64,000 bases of DNA from Glaciecola sp048820975 (GTDB lineage: Bacteria > Pseudomonadota > Gammaproteobacteria > Enterobacterales > Alteromonadaceae), in assembly GCF_048820975.1 (NCBI RefSeq), contig NZ_JBMEUF010000003.1:1-64000 (forward strand), given 5' to 3'. Below the pieces are notes generated by a model that was not told the DNA's origin, did not search any database, and saw nothing but the letters and a program-made list of their open reading frames with translations. This document shows, one piece after another, positions 63,801-64,000 of this stretch (positions are counted from its first letter, which is position 1; each line of letters opens with the position of its first letter). The translations under genes were made by a program, and so were the position numbers.

Positions 63801-64000
<200 letters not shown>

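Overview
The window looks like a chromosomal segment of a marine gammaproteobacterium of the order Alteromonadales (an Alteromonas, Glaciecola or Paraglaciecola relative). This is inferred from gene order and protein character: divergent lptFG/pepA-holC-valS, gltBD beside arcB, mtnN beside btuF, the complete kds-lpt-rpoN-hpf-ptsN-rapZ-npr block divergent from mlaFEDCB-ibaG-murA, and zapG-degQ-degS-zapE. Base composition is moderately AT-rich. Most of the window is conserved core genome. No prophage, insertion sequence, integrase or CRISPR array was seen.

Layout. 1-158: the end of an rRNA operon (5S gene lacking about 5 nt, and its terminator). 307-5441: a secreted TPR protein, then a minus-strand envelope cluster of an OmpA-like lipoprotein, an MlaA/VacJ lipoprotein and an RND/MMPL exporter. 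5634-11171: two conserved genes of unknown role (DUF3010 and DUF2797 families), a large response-regulator/PAS/GGDEF/EAL protein and a patatin phospholipase. 11199-20577: an aminotransferase, tRNA-Leu(CAA), an RDD membrane protein, lptG/lptF, pepA, holC and valS. 20578-22546: an AT-rich accessory pocket with an orphan membrane protein carrying a Nudix-like domain, plus a possible gene remnant. 22547-29240: plsC-rraB, an HPt/HD-GYP protein, an SRPBCC protein, a Nudix hydrolase, a YwbE-like protein, two REP-like hairpins, mepM and tyrS. 29282-33099: mtnN with a CbiB-like/BtuF fusion, a membrane-anchored DUF2726 protein and a small secreted protein. 33327-42202: gltBD and arcB. 42209-51778: mgtE, then npr-rapZ-ptsN-hpf-rpoN-lptBAC-kdsC-kdsD-yrbG. 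52278-57002: mlaFEDCB-ibaG-murA. 57086-64000: zapG, degQ, a glycerophosphodiesterase lipoprotein, degS, zapE, a YebC/YeeN-family gene and the start of rnpB.

How they work together. Envelope biogenesis dominates. LPS is served by KdsD/KdsC (Kdo synthesis), LptA/B/C/F/G (transport) and YrbG as their genetic neighbour. Outer-membrane lipid asymmetry is served by MlaFEDCB and by an MlaA encoded elsewhere in the window beside an RND exporter. Peptidoglycan is served by MurA and MepM, and periplasmic quality control by DegQ and DegS. Nitrogen control is represented by RpoN, PtsN, NPr and GltBD, respiratory redox sensing by ArcB, and cyclic-di-GMP turnover by the GGDEF/EAL and HD-GYP proteins.

The features most worth follow-up are the orphan 2TM-Nudix-like gene, the CbiB-BtuF fusion that keeps a signal peptide at its junction, the glycerophosphodiesterase inserted between degQ and degS, the MlaA-RND translationally coupled pair, and an rnpB promoter that overlaps the end of the upstream gene. 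None of these is proven to be a new system; all function calls rest on motif reading without database searches.
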